From assembly GCA_046153915.1 (NCBI GenBank), contig JBJXFC010000214.1, positions 1-35,153 on the forward strand: DNA of 35,153 nt. The letters run 5' to 3'. The translations under genes and the position numbers were made by a program. Below, piece after piece: positions 16,602-24,687 of the stretch. Numbering within the stretch: the stretch's first letter is position 1; the number at the start of each line of letters is the position of its first letter. The stretch comes from JANNVZ01 sp046153915 (GTDB lineage: Bacteria > Bacteroidota > Bacteroidia > Flavobacteriales_D > Sanyastnellaceae). The notes beneath the pieces are model-generated. The model did not search any database, was not told where the DNA came from, and was given only the letters and a program-made list of their open reading frames with translations.

Positions 16602-19600
16602 TTAATACTTGATTGTTACTGTACCCTGTATTGGATCTTTGTCTGCTGCATATTCTATTACAAAGTAATAATCCGCAATTGGCAAGGCCTCGTTTTTGAA
16701 TGTTCCATCCCATTGTGAGGTGTAACCGGTGCTTTCAAAAACGACCTGACCCCATCTGTTGAAGACCTGAATTTTTGCATTCGGGAAAAATTCGAGACCA
16801 CCAAGAATCCAGGTATCGTTTACGCCATCACCATTGGGTGTAATACCCGTGCTGATGAAAAAACACCCTACAGTAGGTTCAACATAAACTTCTTCAGTAA
16901 GTGTGCAGCCAATGGCATCTGTTACAATAACAGTATAGGTTGTATTGGAAGCCAATCCAACAGCCGTAGCAGTTGTCTGTAAATAATCATCATTCCACAA
17001 ATAACTAATGGGAAGATTGCCATTCTGAACAGCCATTGTTGCAGTTCCGTCCACTTCATTCCAGCAAGTCTCTGGCGAAGAGTAAGGTGTTAGCACCATA
17101 TCGGTAATAATATCTGGCACAATCTGCAGATCCTGCTGAATGATACAGCCCGTTTCGTCATGAAGTTCAAACTCGATTTCCATCTCACCCAAACCAGTAA
17201 GATCAAACGTAACACTATCCACTTCTGTGAATTCAATTGTTTCGGGATCGATAAACAATGTAAGCTCTCCGGTTCCACCGCTGATTGTAACGATAGCCTG
17301 ACCATCAAACATACCGGTGCAGGTCGGCGCATTCAGATCAACATCGATTACCAAAGGATCAGGTTCTATAATTTCAAATTCGATTGAATCCGCGCAATTG
17401 AAAGCATCGAGGATGATCATTTCATATTCATCTGCACAAAGAGAGGTAATAGTGCCATTCACTGCTCCGCTGATACCGGTTGGCGTAAGTGAGAATTCAT
17501 AGGGAGTAGTACCACCAATAACTTCATACACAACGCTTCCATCGCAATCGCCGCCACAACTCGGTCCCTGTGTAGAAATTACACTTGCTTCTAACAACGC
17601 AGGTTCAGTAATAATAACGTCTTCGGTATCATCACAACCGTTGTCATCTGTAATAGTGTATGTATAAGTTCCAGGTGCGAGATCTGCAATGGTTGTTGGC
17701 ACTGGCAGATTGCCTGGACTTAGTACAAAAGGCTCTGTACCGCCGCTATTTGCAACATCCACTTCTCCATTGGCCAGACCAAAACAGGTAACATTTGTTG
17801 GAGTCAGAATCAACTGCAATTCTCCAGGTGCAATCAACTCAAGATTTTCGACGAGCATTTCACAACCTTGCGCGTCTGTAATAAGCACCTCGTATACTCC
17901 TGCGCAGAGATCGGTATACTCTGCGTTATTTCCTGAACATGGGTCCGTGCAGTTGCCTGCGCTGGGCGTTAGTTCGTAGGTGTAATTGCCAAAACTTCCC
18001 TGAACATTGGTAATTTGAATGAGTCCGTTGCAATCGTTGAAGCACAATTCGGATTGCACAAATGATTCGTATGTAATTTCCGTTGGTTCGTTCACAGTGA
18101 TCGTGTCCGTGAGAATACATCCATTGTCGTCCTCAATTACACATTGATAATCACCGGCACACAGCGCGTTGGGATTGGCTGGCCCGCCACCAAGAATGGT
18201 GCACACTGTATTGAAAGGTCCGGTACCTCCTAATATTTCGTATTCAACCGTTCCATCACAGAATCCAAAACAACTGGCGTCTGTAACGGTAGGTGTAGCC
18301 GAATATTCAGCGGGTTCTTCAACATCGAACGTATCTGTGAGTTCACAATCATTGGCATCGACTACGGTTATATCGTAAGTGCCTCCATCAAGTTCATCTA
18401 TGGTAACGTTAAGTGCACTATTTCCTGTAAATGTTTCAAACAAATTTCCGTTGTAGGTCCAAACGGCAGTTAAGGCTCCTGTGCCGCCAGAAACACTTCC
18501 TACGATGCTACCATTGTCGTATCCATAACAAGGAATGTCAGTCACTACCGGATTGTAAACCAAAGCAGCAGGACATGCGATGTTGATGGTAGTATCGAGC
18601 TGACAATCGTTCTCATCTATAAGAAGAATATCATAAACGCCACACGCCAAATCGGTGACCACATCTCCACAATTGTGTTGAACGCCATTCATGGAAAGAG
18701 CAAGAACACCGGTTCCTCCTCCACAATCGATTGTAATTTCGCCGGTAGTTTCACCTGCACAAAGCACAATTTCTGTAAGTTCTACGTCGAGTGTAAGTTG
18801 CACGGGTTCCACAACCTGAAAAACGGCAGTGGTATCGCGACAACCTTCACTATCAATCATCGAAACAAAATAAGAACCTGCCTCTATTGGATTTATAATC
18901 AACCCGAATTCTTCGTCAACATAATCAGTTATATCATTGGTCAATGTATTGTGAAGCTGATAATCTACTGCACCATTGCCGCCATCACTAAGAGATAACT
19001 GTATTGCATCTCCAAAACAACCAGCGCTTCCAACCAATGGAGTATTGTCCATGGGATTTGCAAGGCATGGATGGTCTTTTTCGAAACATATATTGAGTGC
19101 CGTTATGGGATTTTGATCGTTGTTATCTACTTGAGTCTGGGTGCGGTATGATAGATTAAAACAACCGCTGATAGGCCCGCAACTTGTGAATTGTGCGATT
19201 TTTATCCTGTTATCCGGACCAGCGTATGCCGCGGAATTTGAGTTGAGGCAAGAGGCGACATACATCGCGTATTCATCCCAAAAGAAACTTCCACCATCGA
19301 AAAAATCGCCATTGGTTGGGCCCTGAAAAGCATCAATCCATTCATCGCAGAAACCGATGTGGTTGATATCAATATCGCAGGATGGATCAGAAGCACAATT
19401 TTTCCCCATCGTTAGGAAGGAGTCAAATTCGGACGTAGGAAAAAGATTAAAATTGTAAAAACAGGTGTTCTGAAATCCGAAGGGAGTTTCCTGTTCGTGT
19501 TGAAATAATCCGCAAGGAAAATCAAAAAATGCGCTGCTATCAGGATCTTGTACACAATCCGGAATTCCTTCTGCAGCGAAAATAGTACCGAGGTAATTGC

Positions 19601-19793
19601 CGGGACCGGTAAATACCACATAGACTTCGTACATCACGTAACCGGTAAGATCTACCCCGGGTTCGCCGTAATCGCCATACAAAACCGTTGTTTCTACTTC
19701 AACCGGAACTGCTGCCAATTGTGCCCTGGTAAGGTAGCTCATTGAAAATAAGATGATTCCGAGTAGAAATAACCTTCGGCAGATTTGTTTCAT
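16602..19793 (-). CDS. T9SS-secreted SprB-repeat adhesin with Cys-rich N-terminal domain
   Basis: 1063 residues from ATG 19793 (adjacent ATG 19796 equally possible), signal peptide MKQICRRLFLLGIILFSMSY ending TRAQ. Residues ~26-245 form a domain I cannot assign, with eleven Cys; YEVYVVFTGPGNYLGTIFA and SEFDSFLTMGKNC recall an N-terminal domain seen in other Bacteroidota adhesins. Then come about nine SprB-like repeats (~245-980) and a type-B sorting domain (last 83 residues: GITPNGDGVNDTW, VFNRWGQVVFES, YYFVIEY). Predicted to cross the outer membrane by the T9SS and stay cell-associated. PorP/SprF follows after 17 bases. A -7-like element lies at 19878-19885. It shares the repeat type with the adhesin at 7420-13323 but has a different N-terminal head, so probably a different ligand. 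Confidence 0.9.
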   Translation of the reverse strand: MKQICRRLFLLGIILFSMSYLTRAQLAAVPVEVETTVLYGDYGEPGVDLTGYVMYEVYVVFTGPGNYLGTIFAAEGIPDCVQDPDSSAFFDFPCGLFQHEQETPFGFQNTCFYNFNLFPTSEFDSFLTMGKNCASDPSCDIDINHIGFCDEWIDAFQGPTNGDFFDGGSFFWDEYAMYVASCLNSNSAAYAGPDNRIKIAQFTSCGPISGCFNLSYRTQTQVDNNDQNPITALNICFEKDHPCLANPMDNTPLVGSAGCFGDAIQLSLSDGGNGAVDYQLHNTLTNDITDYVDEEFGLIINPIEAGSYFVSMIDSEGCRDTTAVFQVVEPVQLTLDVELTEIVLCAGETTGEITIDCGGGTGVLALSMNGVQHNCGDVVTDLACGVYDILLIDENDCQLDTTINIACPAALVYNPVVTDIPCYGYDNGSIVGSVSGGTGALTAVWTYNGNLFETFTGNSALNVTIDELDGGTYDITVVDANDCELTDTFDVEEPAEYSATPTVTDASCFGFCDGTVEYEILGGTGPFNTVCTILGGGPANPNALCAGDYQCVIEDDNGCILTDTITVNEPTEITYESFVQSELCFNDCNGLIQITNVQGSFGNYTYELTPSAGNCTDPCSGNNAEYTDLCAGVYEVLITDAQGCEMLVENLELIAPGELQLILTPTNVTCFGLANGEVDVANSGGTEPFVLSPGNLPVPTTIADLAPGTYTYTITDDNGCDDTEDVIITEPALLEASVISTQGPSCGGDCDGSVVYEVIGGTTPYEFSLTPTGISGAVNGTITSLCADEYEMIILDAFNCADSIEFEIIEPDPLVIDVDLNAPTCTGMFDGQAIVTISGGTGELTLFIDPETIEFTEVDSVTFDLTGLGEMEIEFELHDETGCIIQQDLQIVPDIITDMVLTPYSSPETCWNEVDGTATMAVQNGNLPISYLWNDDYLQTTATAVGLASNTTYTVIVTDAIGCTLTEEVYVEPTVGCFFISTGITPNGDGVNDTWILGGLEFFPNAKIQVFNRWGQVVFESTGYTSQWDGTFKNEALPIADYYFVIEYAADKDPIQGTVTIKY
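16854..19064 (-). repeat. Array of ~9 degenerate SprB-type protein repeats
   Basis: Protein-level repeats of roughly 75-90 residues, the first being atypical. Repeats 4, 5 and 7 show C...C(D/N)G together with LCA(G/D); repeats 3, 6, 8 and 9 lack both extra cysteines. Several lack the Trp usual in the other adhesin's repeats. Confidence 0.8.
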
Positions 19794-19877
19794 CATAATC
19801 GATTTGGTGCTATCAGTTAAGTCGCACAATGCTTGGTTTATGTTGCTTCACACCCGATAGATGTAAAGGCATCGGTG

Positions 19878-19885
19878 CGAATGTA
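19878..19885 (-). promoter_or_regulatory. -7-like element upstream of the second adhesin
   Basis: Minus strand TACATTCG, one base from TAnnTTTG, followed by CAC, 85 bases before the start. The identical octamer precedes pruA and the aminotransferase gene. No -33 box at proper spacing. Confidence 0.4.
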
Positions 19886-19996
19886 AGAACTGGACAGGGC
19901 AATTTAGCCTGAATAACAGCCAAATTTCAAATGCGCACGTTGGAAAACTTCTCTGGCATTCCAATAAATAACGTCAATAACCCCCAATGAGTCAAA

Positions 19997-21625
19997 TCAA
20001 CCTAAAAACGGATAGCGATAATCGACAGGTGGGACGAAGGTTTCTTTGATTGTACGAGGAGAAACCCAGCGCAAAAGATTGAGATAACTTCCTGCCTTAT
20101 CGTTGGTTCCGCTTCCTCTGGCGCCGCCAAATGGCTGCTGACCAACAACAGCGCCTGTTGGTTTGTCGTTGATATAAAAATTACCTGCGGCATTTTCGAG
20201 CACTCGCGTCGCCTGATCGATGGCATAGCGATCGCGCGAAAGAATTGCGCCAGTTAAAGCATATTCGCTTGTATCATTAACCAAATGGAGCATATCACCC
20301 CAGTTGGTATCTTCATAAACGTAGATGGTTATTACCGGACCAAAAATCTCTTCGCACATGGTCCTGAATCTGGGATTGGTGGTATGCACAATCGTCGGTT
20401 CTATGAAATACCCCACAGAATCGTCGCAAGTTCCACCTGCAATGATTTCGGCATCGGGCTGTGTTTTCACAAAATCAATGAATGACTTGATTTTATCGAA
20501 AGCGCGTTTGTCAATAACCGCATTGATGAAATTCGAGAAATCCTCCGGGGATCCCATTTTAAACGATTTCACATCTTCCAGCAGTCGCTTTTTCACACTT
20601 TCCCACATGGATTTGGGAATGTATGCACGACTTGCAGCGCTGCATTTTTGTCCCTGAAATTCAAACGCCCCGCGTGAAATGGCCGTAGCAACTTCATGAG
20701 GATCAGCACTCGAGTGTGCAACAATGAAGTCTTTTCCACCTGTCTCACCTACAATTCTCGGATAGGTTTTGTACCGGTCAATATTGGTCCCGATTTCTTT
20801 CCAGAGCGATTTAAAAACGGCAGTACTGCCCGTAAAATGCAATCCTGCGAAGTCCGGATGCTTAAAAACCACATCACCAACAACAGGTCCTTCGGCAGTC
20901 ACCATATTGATAACCCCATCAGGCAAACCGGCAGCTTTAAACAATTCCATGATCACTTGCGCACTATATACCTGGCTATCAGCCGGTTTCCAAACAACAA
21001 CATTACCCATCATGGCAGCACTTGCCGGCAAATTGGCACTGATAGCAGTGAAATTAAATGGAGTTACAGCAAAAACAAATCCCTCCAATGGTCTGTATTC
21101 CAAACGATTCCAGATACCCGGTTGTGAGCCAGGCTGATCGCTGTATATCTGTTGCATGTAAGCTACATTAAACCTCAGGAAATCAATCAATTCACACGCT
21201 GCATCGATTTCTGCCTGAAAAGCATTTTTACTTTGTGCAAGCATAGTTGCAGCATTCATTTTCATCCTGAATGGTCCTGCCAACAAGTCGGCGGCTTTCA
21301 GGAAAATGGCTGCCCGCTGTTCCCATGGCAACATCGCCCAACGCTGACGAGCAAGTAAAGCAACTTCGATAGCTTTGGCTACGTGGCCTGCATTCCCATA
21401 ATTAAATTGGCCCAGGATCTTTTTGTGATCATGGGGTGGAGACATGTTTTTCTTGTCGCTGGTTCTTATCTCTTCGGCCCCGATGTAGAGCGGCACATCA
21501 ATAGGCTCTTGATTATACAATGTGTGATAAGCCTTTAACAGGGCTTCTTTTTCTGCTGAGCCCGGGGCGTAGGATTTTACCGGTTCGTTGACCGGAATTG
21601 GAACTTGAAAAACTCCTTTTGGCAT
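19997..21625 (-). CDS. pruA: L-glutamate gamma-semialdehyde (1-pyrroline-5-carboxylate) dehydrogenase
   Basis: Oxidises glutamate-5-semialdehyde to glutamate with NAD+, the second step of proline breakdown. 542 residues, the usual length for the stand-alone bacterial/eukaryote-like enzyme. Visible motifs: N-terminal family block (GVFQVPIPVNEPVKSYAPGS), cofactor region VTPFNFTAISANLPASAAMM (~188-206), FTGSTAVF (~264-271), general-base Glu294 in VGETGGKDF, and nucleophile Cys328 in FQGQKCSAASRAYIP. No proline dehydrogenase gene is in the window, and the protein lacks a PutA-type N-terminal domain. The gene is divergent from a Crp/Fnr-like regulator, with a near-palindrome between them. No clear terminator is seen after the stop. 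Confidence 0.95.
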   Translation of the reverse strand: MPKGVFQVPIPVNEPVKSYAPGSAEKEALLKAYHTLYNQEPIDVPLYIGAEEIRTSDKKNMSPPHDHKKILGQFNYGNAGHVAKAIEVALLARQRWAMLPWEQRAAIFLKAADLLAGPFRMKMNAATMLAQSKNAFQAEIDAACELIDFLRFNVAYMQQIYSDQPGSQPGIWNRLEYRPLEGFVFAVTPFNFTAISANLPASAAMMGNVVVWKPADSQVYSAQVIMELFKAAGLPDGVINMVTAEGPVVGDVVFKHPDFAGLHFTGSTAVFKSLWKEIGTNIDRYKTYPRIVGETGGKDFIVAHSSADPHEVATAISRGAFEFQGQKCSAASRAYIPKSMWESVKKRLLEDVKSFKMGSPEDFSNFINAVIDKRAFDKIKSFIDFVKTQPDAEIIAGGTCDDSVGYFIEPTIVHTTNPRFRTMCEEIFGPVITIYVYEDTNWGDMLHLVNDTSEYALTGAILSRDRYAIDQATRVLENAAGNFYINDKPTGAVVGQQPFGGARGSGTNDKAGSYLNLLRWVSPRTIKETFVPPVDYRYPFLG

Positions 21626-21643
21626 GTGAAAAATTTAGAGGTG

Positions 21644-21651
21644 CGAATGTA
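21644..21651 (-). promoter_or_regulatory. -7-like element of pruA
   Basis: Minus strand TACATTCG followed by CAC, 18 bases before the pruA ATG. It is one base off TAnnTTTG. A short direct repeat (ACATCCT twice, 21650-21663) overlaps its upstream side. Confidence 0.45.
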
Positions 21652-21690
21652 CATCCTACATCCTAAAATCGCAGTAACGTAAAATTCAAA

Positions 21691-21706
21691 ACGGCCAATT
21701 GGTCGT
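21691..21706. promoter_or_regulatory. 16-bp near-palindrome between pruA and a Crp/Fnr-like gene
   Basis: ACGGCCAATTGGTCGT is self-complementary at 14 of 16 positions around the core CCAATTGG. It lies centrally in the divergent intergenic region, 66 bases from the pruA start and 105 from the regulator start, as expected of an operator controlling one or both. It does not resemble the TGTGA-N6-TCACA Crp site. Confidence 0.4.
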
Positions 21707-21750
21707 AAAAAAAACACAATTCGGGCAGATTTAATGCAAATGCTAAAGAT

Positions 21751-21758
21751 TACATTTG
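21751..21758 (+). promoter_or_regulatory. -7 promoter element of the Crp/Fnr-like gene
   Basis: TACATTTG matches the Bacteroidota -7 consensus exactly and lies 52 bases before ATG 21811. A weak TTTA at the -33 position (~21730). Confidence 0.5.
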
Positions 21759-21810
21759 GAATCCAGTCTTGAATGACAAATATTTGAAGCCTTATCTTAG
21801 ATCATCACCC

Positions 21811-22407
21811 ATGAGTAAATACGCATTGCTTCGCCAGAACATTGAGCGAAGGGTTAAAATATCAGATCAGGAATGGCAAGCACTGAAGTCCATTCTTGTC
21901 GAAAAACATGTTGCCAAAAAAGATTTTCTGCTCAAGGCCGGAGATTTTTGTGAATTCAATCATTACATTCTGAAAGGCTGCACGAGGACATTCTACACAG
22001 ATGACAACATGCATGAGCATATCTTCCAGATTGGATTTGAGGATTGGTGGGCTGGCGATATGATGAGTTACCTGACCGGAGAACCTGCGCATTATAGCAT
22101 ACAGGCACTTGAAGACACGGATGTAGTCATGATGCGCATGAAAGAGTTCGATGAAGTTCTGTCGACTTATCCTAAACTGGAGCGCTTCTTCCGAATTCTG
22201 CTTCAGAGTGCTTATATCGCCGGTCAAAAACGGACGATCGATACCATGAGTAAAAGTGCGGAGGTTCGGTATCTTGAGCTTGTAAAAAAATATCCGCAAA
22301 TGGAAATGCGTGTTGCTCAACAGCATATTGCTTCTTATCTGGGCATCACTCCCGAAGCTCTTAGCCGCATCAAACGGGGAATAATTGAAAAAAGCAGGAG
22401 CCATTGA
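21811..22407 (+). CDS. Crp/Fnr family transcriptional regulator
   Basis: 198 residues from ATG 21811 (the frame stays open to a TTG at 21769, but conserved sequence begins near MSKYALLRQNIERRV). Residues ~15-115 match the cyclic-nucleotide-binding-like beta barrel (DFLLKAGDFCEFNHYILKGC, YSIQALEDTDVVMM). Residues ~140-190 are the C-terminal winged helix with a recognition helix around QQHIASYLGITPEALSRIKR. The phosphate-binding GELAL...PRAA motif of true cAMP-binding proteins is absent (DWWAGDMMSYLTGEP instead), so it may bind another ligand or none. It is divergent from pruA with a near-palindrome between, which makes pruA and itself candidate targets. The target is inferred from position only. 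Confidence 0.88.
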   Translation: MSKYALLRQNIERRVKISDQEWQALKSILVEKHVAKKDFLLKAGDFCEFNHYILKGCTRTFYTDDNMHEHIFQIGFEDWWAGDMMSYLTGEPAHYSIQALEDTDVVMMRMKEFDEVLSTYPKLERFFRILLQSAYIAGQKRTIDTMSKSAEVRYLELVKKYPQMEMRVAQQHIASYLGITPEALSRIKRGIIEKSRSH

Positions 22408-22655
22408 TTGGTAGAAATGGTGAAGTAATTCACAATTTGATATCATTCTGGTTATAAACTCCTGATAATTTTTACTCTCAAAGTGATAAAGATCAAGAGA
22501 ATAATATCTCCAAAATAGCGAAATTTGCATGGAAATTTTGATTCCGCCTAGTCTTAGTTTTATATATCTAGGTAACCAGTGCAGTTTAAACTCAAGAGCT
22601 GCACTTCCGAAAAAGTTTGGAAAAGTTTGGTTAGTGTTAAAATGAGTCCGTAAAA
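22408..22655. other. Non-coding stretch between the Crp/Fnr-like gene and the next terminator
   Basis: No gene is supported on either strand. It holds a 7-bp hairpin (AGTGCAG/CTGCACT, about 22577-22604, 14-base loop), a direct repeat AAAAGTTTGG twice in tandem near 22611-22631, and AT-rich sequence. With the terminator that follows it could be a long 3' UTR or an independent small RNA. Confidence 0.4.
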
Positions 22656-22703
22656 AAATCCTGCCAGATAAAGGTTCCACCCTCTGGCAGGATTTGCTTT
22701 TTT
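22656..22703 (+). terminator. Strong rho-independent terminator
   Basis: AAATCCTGCCAGA and TCTGGCAGGATTT form a perfect 13-bp stem with a 14-base loop, followed by GC and a T-run. It is about 250 bases beyond the stop of the Crp/Fnr-like gene, unusually far for a simple gene terminator. Confidence 0.85.
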
Positions 22704-22736
22704 AAGGGACTTTCAGAACCAAATGGCTCACCTTTC

Positions 22737-22744
22737 TATATTCG
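22737..22744 (+). promoter_or_regulatory. -7-like element just before the membrane lipoprotein gene
   Basis: TATATTCG (TAnnTTCG, same T-to-C variant as ahead of pruA) ends 6 bases before ATG 22751. If used, transcription would start at or almost at the ATG, giving a leaderless or near-leaderless mRNA. A TTTC lies at -33 position (~22711). Confidence 0.4.
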
Positions 22745-22750
22745 CTCAAA

Positions 22751-23449
22751 ATGACTTTGAACCGTCGCATACTCCAATGTGGTATCTGCATCCTTGCTCT
22801 TTCAGTGGTTCTACTTTCCTGTCGAATTGAAAAACGGCATTATACGCGGGGCTATCATATCGAAGTCTTTTCATTGAAATCGCATCAAGCGCTATCAGAG
22901 AATCATAAATCAGCGTTGCCTTCTTGCAGCAATTCAGTGTTCGTGTTGGATTCTTTGCCCGAACTTATTCCTGCAAAATCTGTTGAAGTATCAACTCCAA
23001 TGGATGCCGCAGCGCAGCCTGGAGCAGATGTTGAAGTATCATTAAAGAATACGGAAATTCAATTACAAGAAGAAATAAAAACTTCAGACATAGCCAGCAC
23101 TCCAGGCGGACAGCAACAACCAAACACTATTACCTCCCAAGTTCATCCTGCTGCTGCCGGAAGTTTACTCTTTGGAATTTTATCCGCACTTTGTTTTGTT
23201 GGATTGTTTATCACAAGTTTCAGTCCATTGGCATTGGTCATTGGACTCATAGCTGGCCTTTTCCTGTTTGCCATACTTGCAAAATGGCTTTCCAAACGGG
23301 CATTTGAAGACATGTATCATGCACGAAGTCGCTACAGTGGCAGAGGACTGGCCGCTGCAGGACTAGCACTCAGCGTCATCACGGTCGTGGCGTTCCTTGG
23401 CCTTCTTGCAGTTATACTTTTTGGAATCGGATTTGCTTCTTTGGCATAG
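22751..23449 (+). CDS. Lipoprotein with C-terminal transmembrane segments, function unknown
   Basis: 232 residues. An N-terminal signal with lipobox-like VVLLSC (Cys24) is followed by RIEKRHYTRGYHIE, a short motif I associate with uncharacterised Bacteroidota lipoproteins. Residues ~45-130 are polar, low-complexity and probably disordered. The C-terminal 100 residues contain three hydrophobic segments (~137-155, ~158-178, ~201-229) separated by a basic loop (KWLSKRAFEDMYHARSRYSG). The part RGLAAAGLALSVITVV resembles the DUF4190-type membrane hairpin. A lipidated N-terminus plus inner-membrane helices would place it in the inner membrane facing the periplasm. It is preceded by a strong terminator and its own -7 element, and converges with the aminotransferase gene with only 15 bases between stops. 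No function is proposed. Confidence 0.75.
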   Translation: MTLNRRILQCGICILALSVVLLSCRIEKRHYTRGYHIEVFSLKSHQALSENHKSALPSCSNSVFVLDSLPELIPAKSVEVSTPMDAAAQPGADVEVSLKNTEIQLQEEIKTSDIASTPGGQQQPNTITSQVHPAAAGSLLFGILSALCFVGLFITSFSPLALVIGLIAGLFLFAILAKWLSKRAFEDMYHARSRYSGRGLAAAGLALSVITVVAFLGLLAVILFGIGFASLA

Positions 23450-23464
23450 TCGTCCGGCGAAAAA

Positions 23465-24667
23465 TCAAATAGCCGTTCTTCCCGGATAAACCTTTAGCGC
23501 TTCGTGAAGGCAAGTAACTGCAGACCGCAAAGATTCCTTATTCAATACATAAGCTAGTCTAACTTGTTTAAGCCCTGGTTCCGGTCTGGAGTAAAATCCG
23601 GTAGCTGGCGCCATCATCACCGTCTGATTGTTCCACTCAAAACTCTCGAGCATCCATTGACAGAATTTATCACTGTTATCTATCGGCAATTGTGCAATGC
23701 AATAGAATGCTCCCTTCGGCTTCGGGCAAATGACCCCGGGAATGGTATTGAGGCCATCTACCAGAATATCTCTTCTTTCCACATATTCTTCAACTACACC
23801 ATCAAAATAGGATTGTGGAGTTTCCAGGGCATACAAAGAGGCCATCTGACCGAAGGTTGGGGGAGAGAGTCGAGCCTGCGCAAATTTTAGTGCCGCCGCC
23901 ATCACCAACCGATTGCGTGTAATCATAGCTCCAATGCGTGCACCGCACATGCTGTATCTTTTACTTACGCTGTCTATCATGATAGCATTGTCTTCCAGTC
24001 CTTCCAGATTCATAACAGAAAATGGCTTCGCCCCATCGTATGCAAATTCGCGGTAAACCTCGTCTGCCATAAGAAAAAGATCGTGCTTTTTCACCACGTC
24101 GCGCAGTTGCTCCAACTCAGCCTGGCTGTATAAATATCCGGTAGGATTGCCTGGATTGCAAATCAGAATTCCTTTGGTGCGTGGTGTGATGAGTTTTTCA
24201 AATTCTTCTATGGGTGGCAATGCAAATCCCGTTTCGATATGACTCATTACGGAAATTACTTTCACTCCTGCCATCACTGCAAAACCATTGTAGTTGGCGT
24301 AAAACGGTTCGGGAACAATTACTTCGTCACCAGGATTGAAGCACGTCATAAAAGCAAAAACCAGAGCTTCACTGCCACCGGTTGTAACCATGATGTTTTC
24401 ACGAGTTAGTGAGATTTGCTTCGAATCATAGTAGCGAATAAGTCCATCCCGGTATGCCGCAATGCCTTCGCTATTGCTGTATTCCACGACCCTGAGCTCA
24501 AGTTCTTTCATCTTATCGCGCACCACTTGAGGCGTTTCAATATCCGGTTGACCGATATTGAGATGATAGACTTTGCGGCCCAGTTTTTTGGCAGCTTCAG
24601 CAAATGGCACCAGCTTTCTGATAGGTGAAGCGGGCATATCATGCGCTTTCTGACTAATATTCGGCAT
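23465..24667 (-). CDS. PLP-dependent class I/II aminotransferase (aspartate aminotransferase-like)
   Basis: Transfers amino groups between amino acids and 2-oxo acids in the cytoplasm. 400 residues, normal for fold-type I subgroup I-gamma aspartate/aromatic aminotransferases. Motifs: LNIGQPDIETP (36-46), VTTGGSEAL (94-102), CNPGNPTG (170-177), ADEVYREF with PLP-pyridine Asp202, Schiff-base Lys236 in DSVSKRYSMCGARIG, and the substrate-carboxylate Arg near the C-terminus (KQVRLAYV). The exact substrate cannot be settled from sequence. The gene has its own promoter elements at 24688-24717, within the end of the GNAT gene. Start ATG 24667 agrees with that promoter. Confidence 0.92.
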   Translation of the reverse strand: MPNISQKAHDMPASPIRKLVPFAEAAKKLGRKVYHLNIGQPDIETPQVVRDKMKELELRVVEYSNSEGIAAYRDGLIRYYDSKQISLTRENIMVTTGGSEALVFAFMTCFNPGDEVIVPEPFYANYNGFAVMAGVKVISVMSHIETGFALPPIEEFEKLITPRTKGILICNPGNPTGYLYSQAELEQLRDVVKKHDLFLMADEVYREFAYDGAKPFSVMNLEGLEDNAIMIDSVSKRYSMCGARIGAMITRNRLVMAAALKFAQARLSPPTFGQMASLYALETPQSYFDGVVEEYVERRDILVDGLNTIPGVICPKPKGAFYCIAQLPIDNSDKFCQWMLESFEWNNQTVMMAPATGFYSRPEPGLKQVRLAYVLNKESLRSAVTCLHEALKVYPGRTAI

Positions 24668-24687
24668 AACTCAATTTTTTGAGGCTG

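Noticed and set aside
4392..19793. Adhesin region as a horizontally acquired island
   Set aside because: No tRNA junction, integrase, insertion sequence or obvious composition shift flanks it; T9SS clusters are native to Bacteroidota.
21650..21663. Tandem ACATCCT repeat near the pruA promoter as a regulatory site
   Set aside because: Two 7-base copies are too short to distinguish from chance.
21862..22680. Long open frame (272 codons) antisense to the Crp/Fnr-like gene
   Set aside because: The plus-strand gene has clear family motifs; the antisense frame gives no domain pattern and runs through the terminator region.
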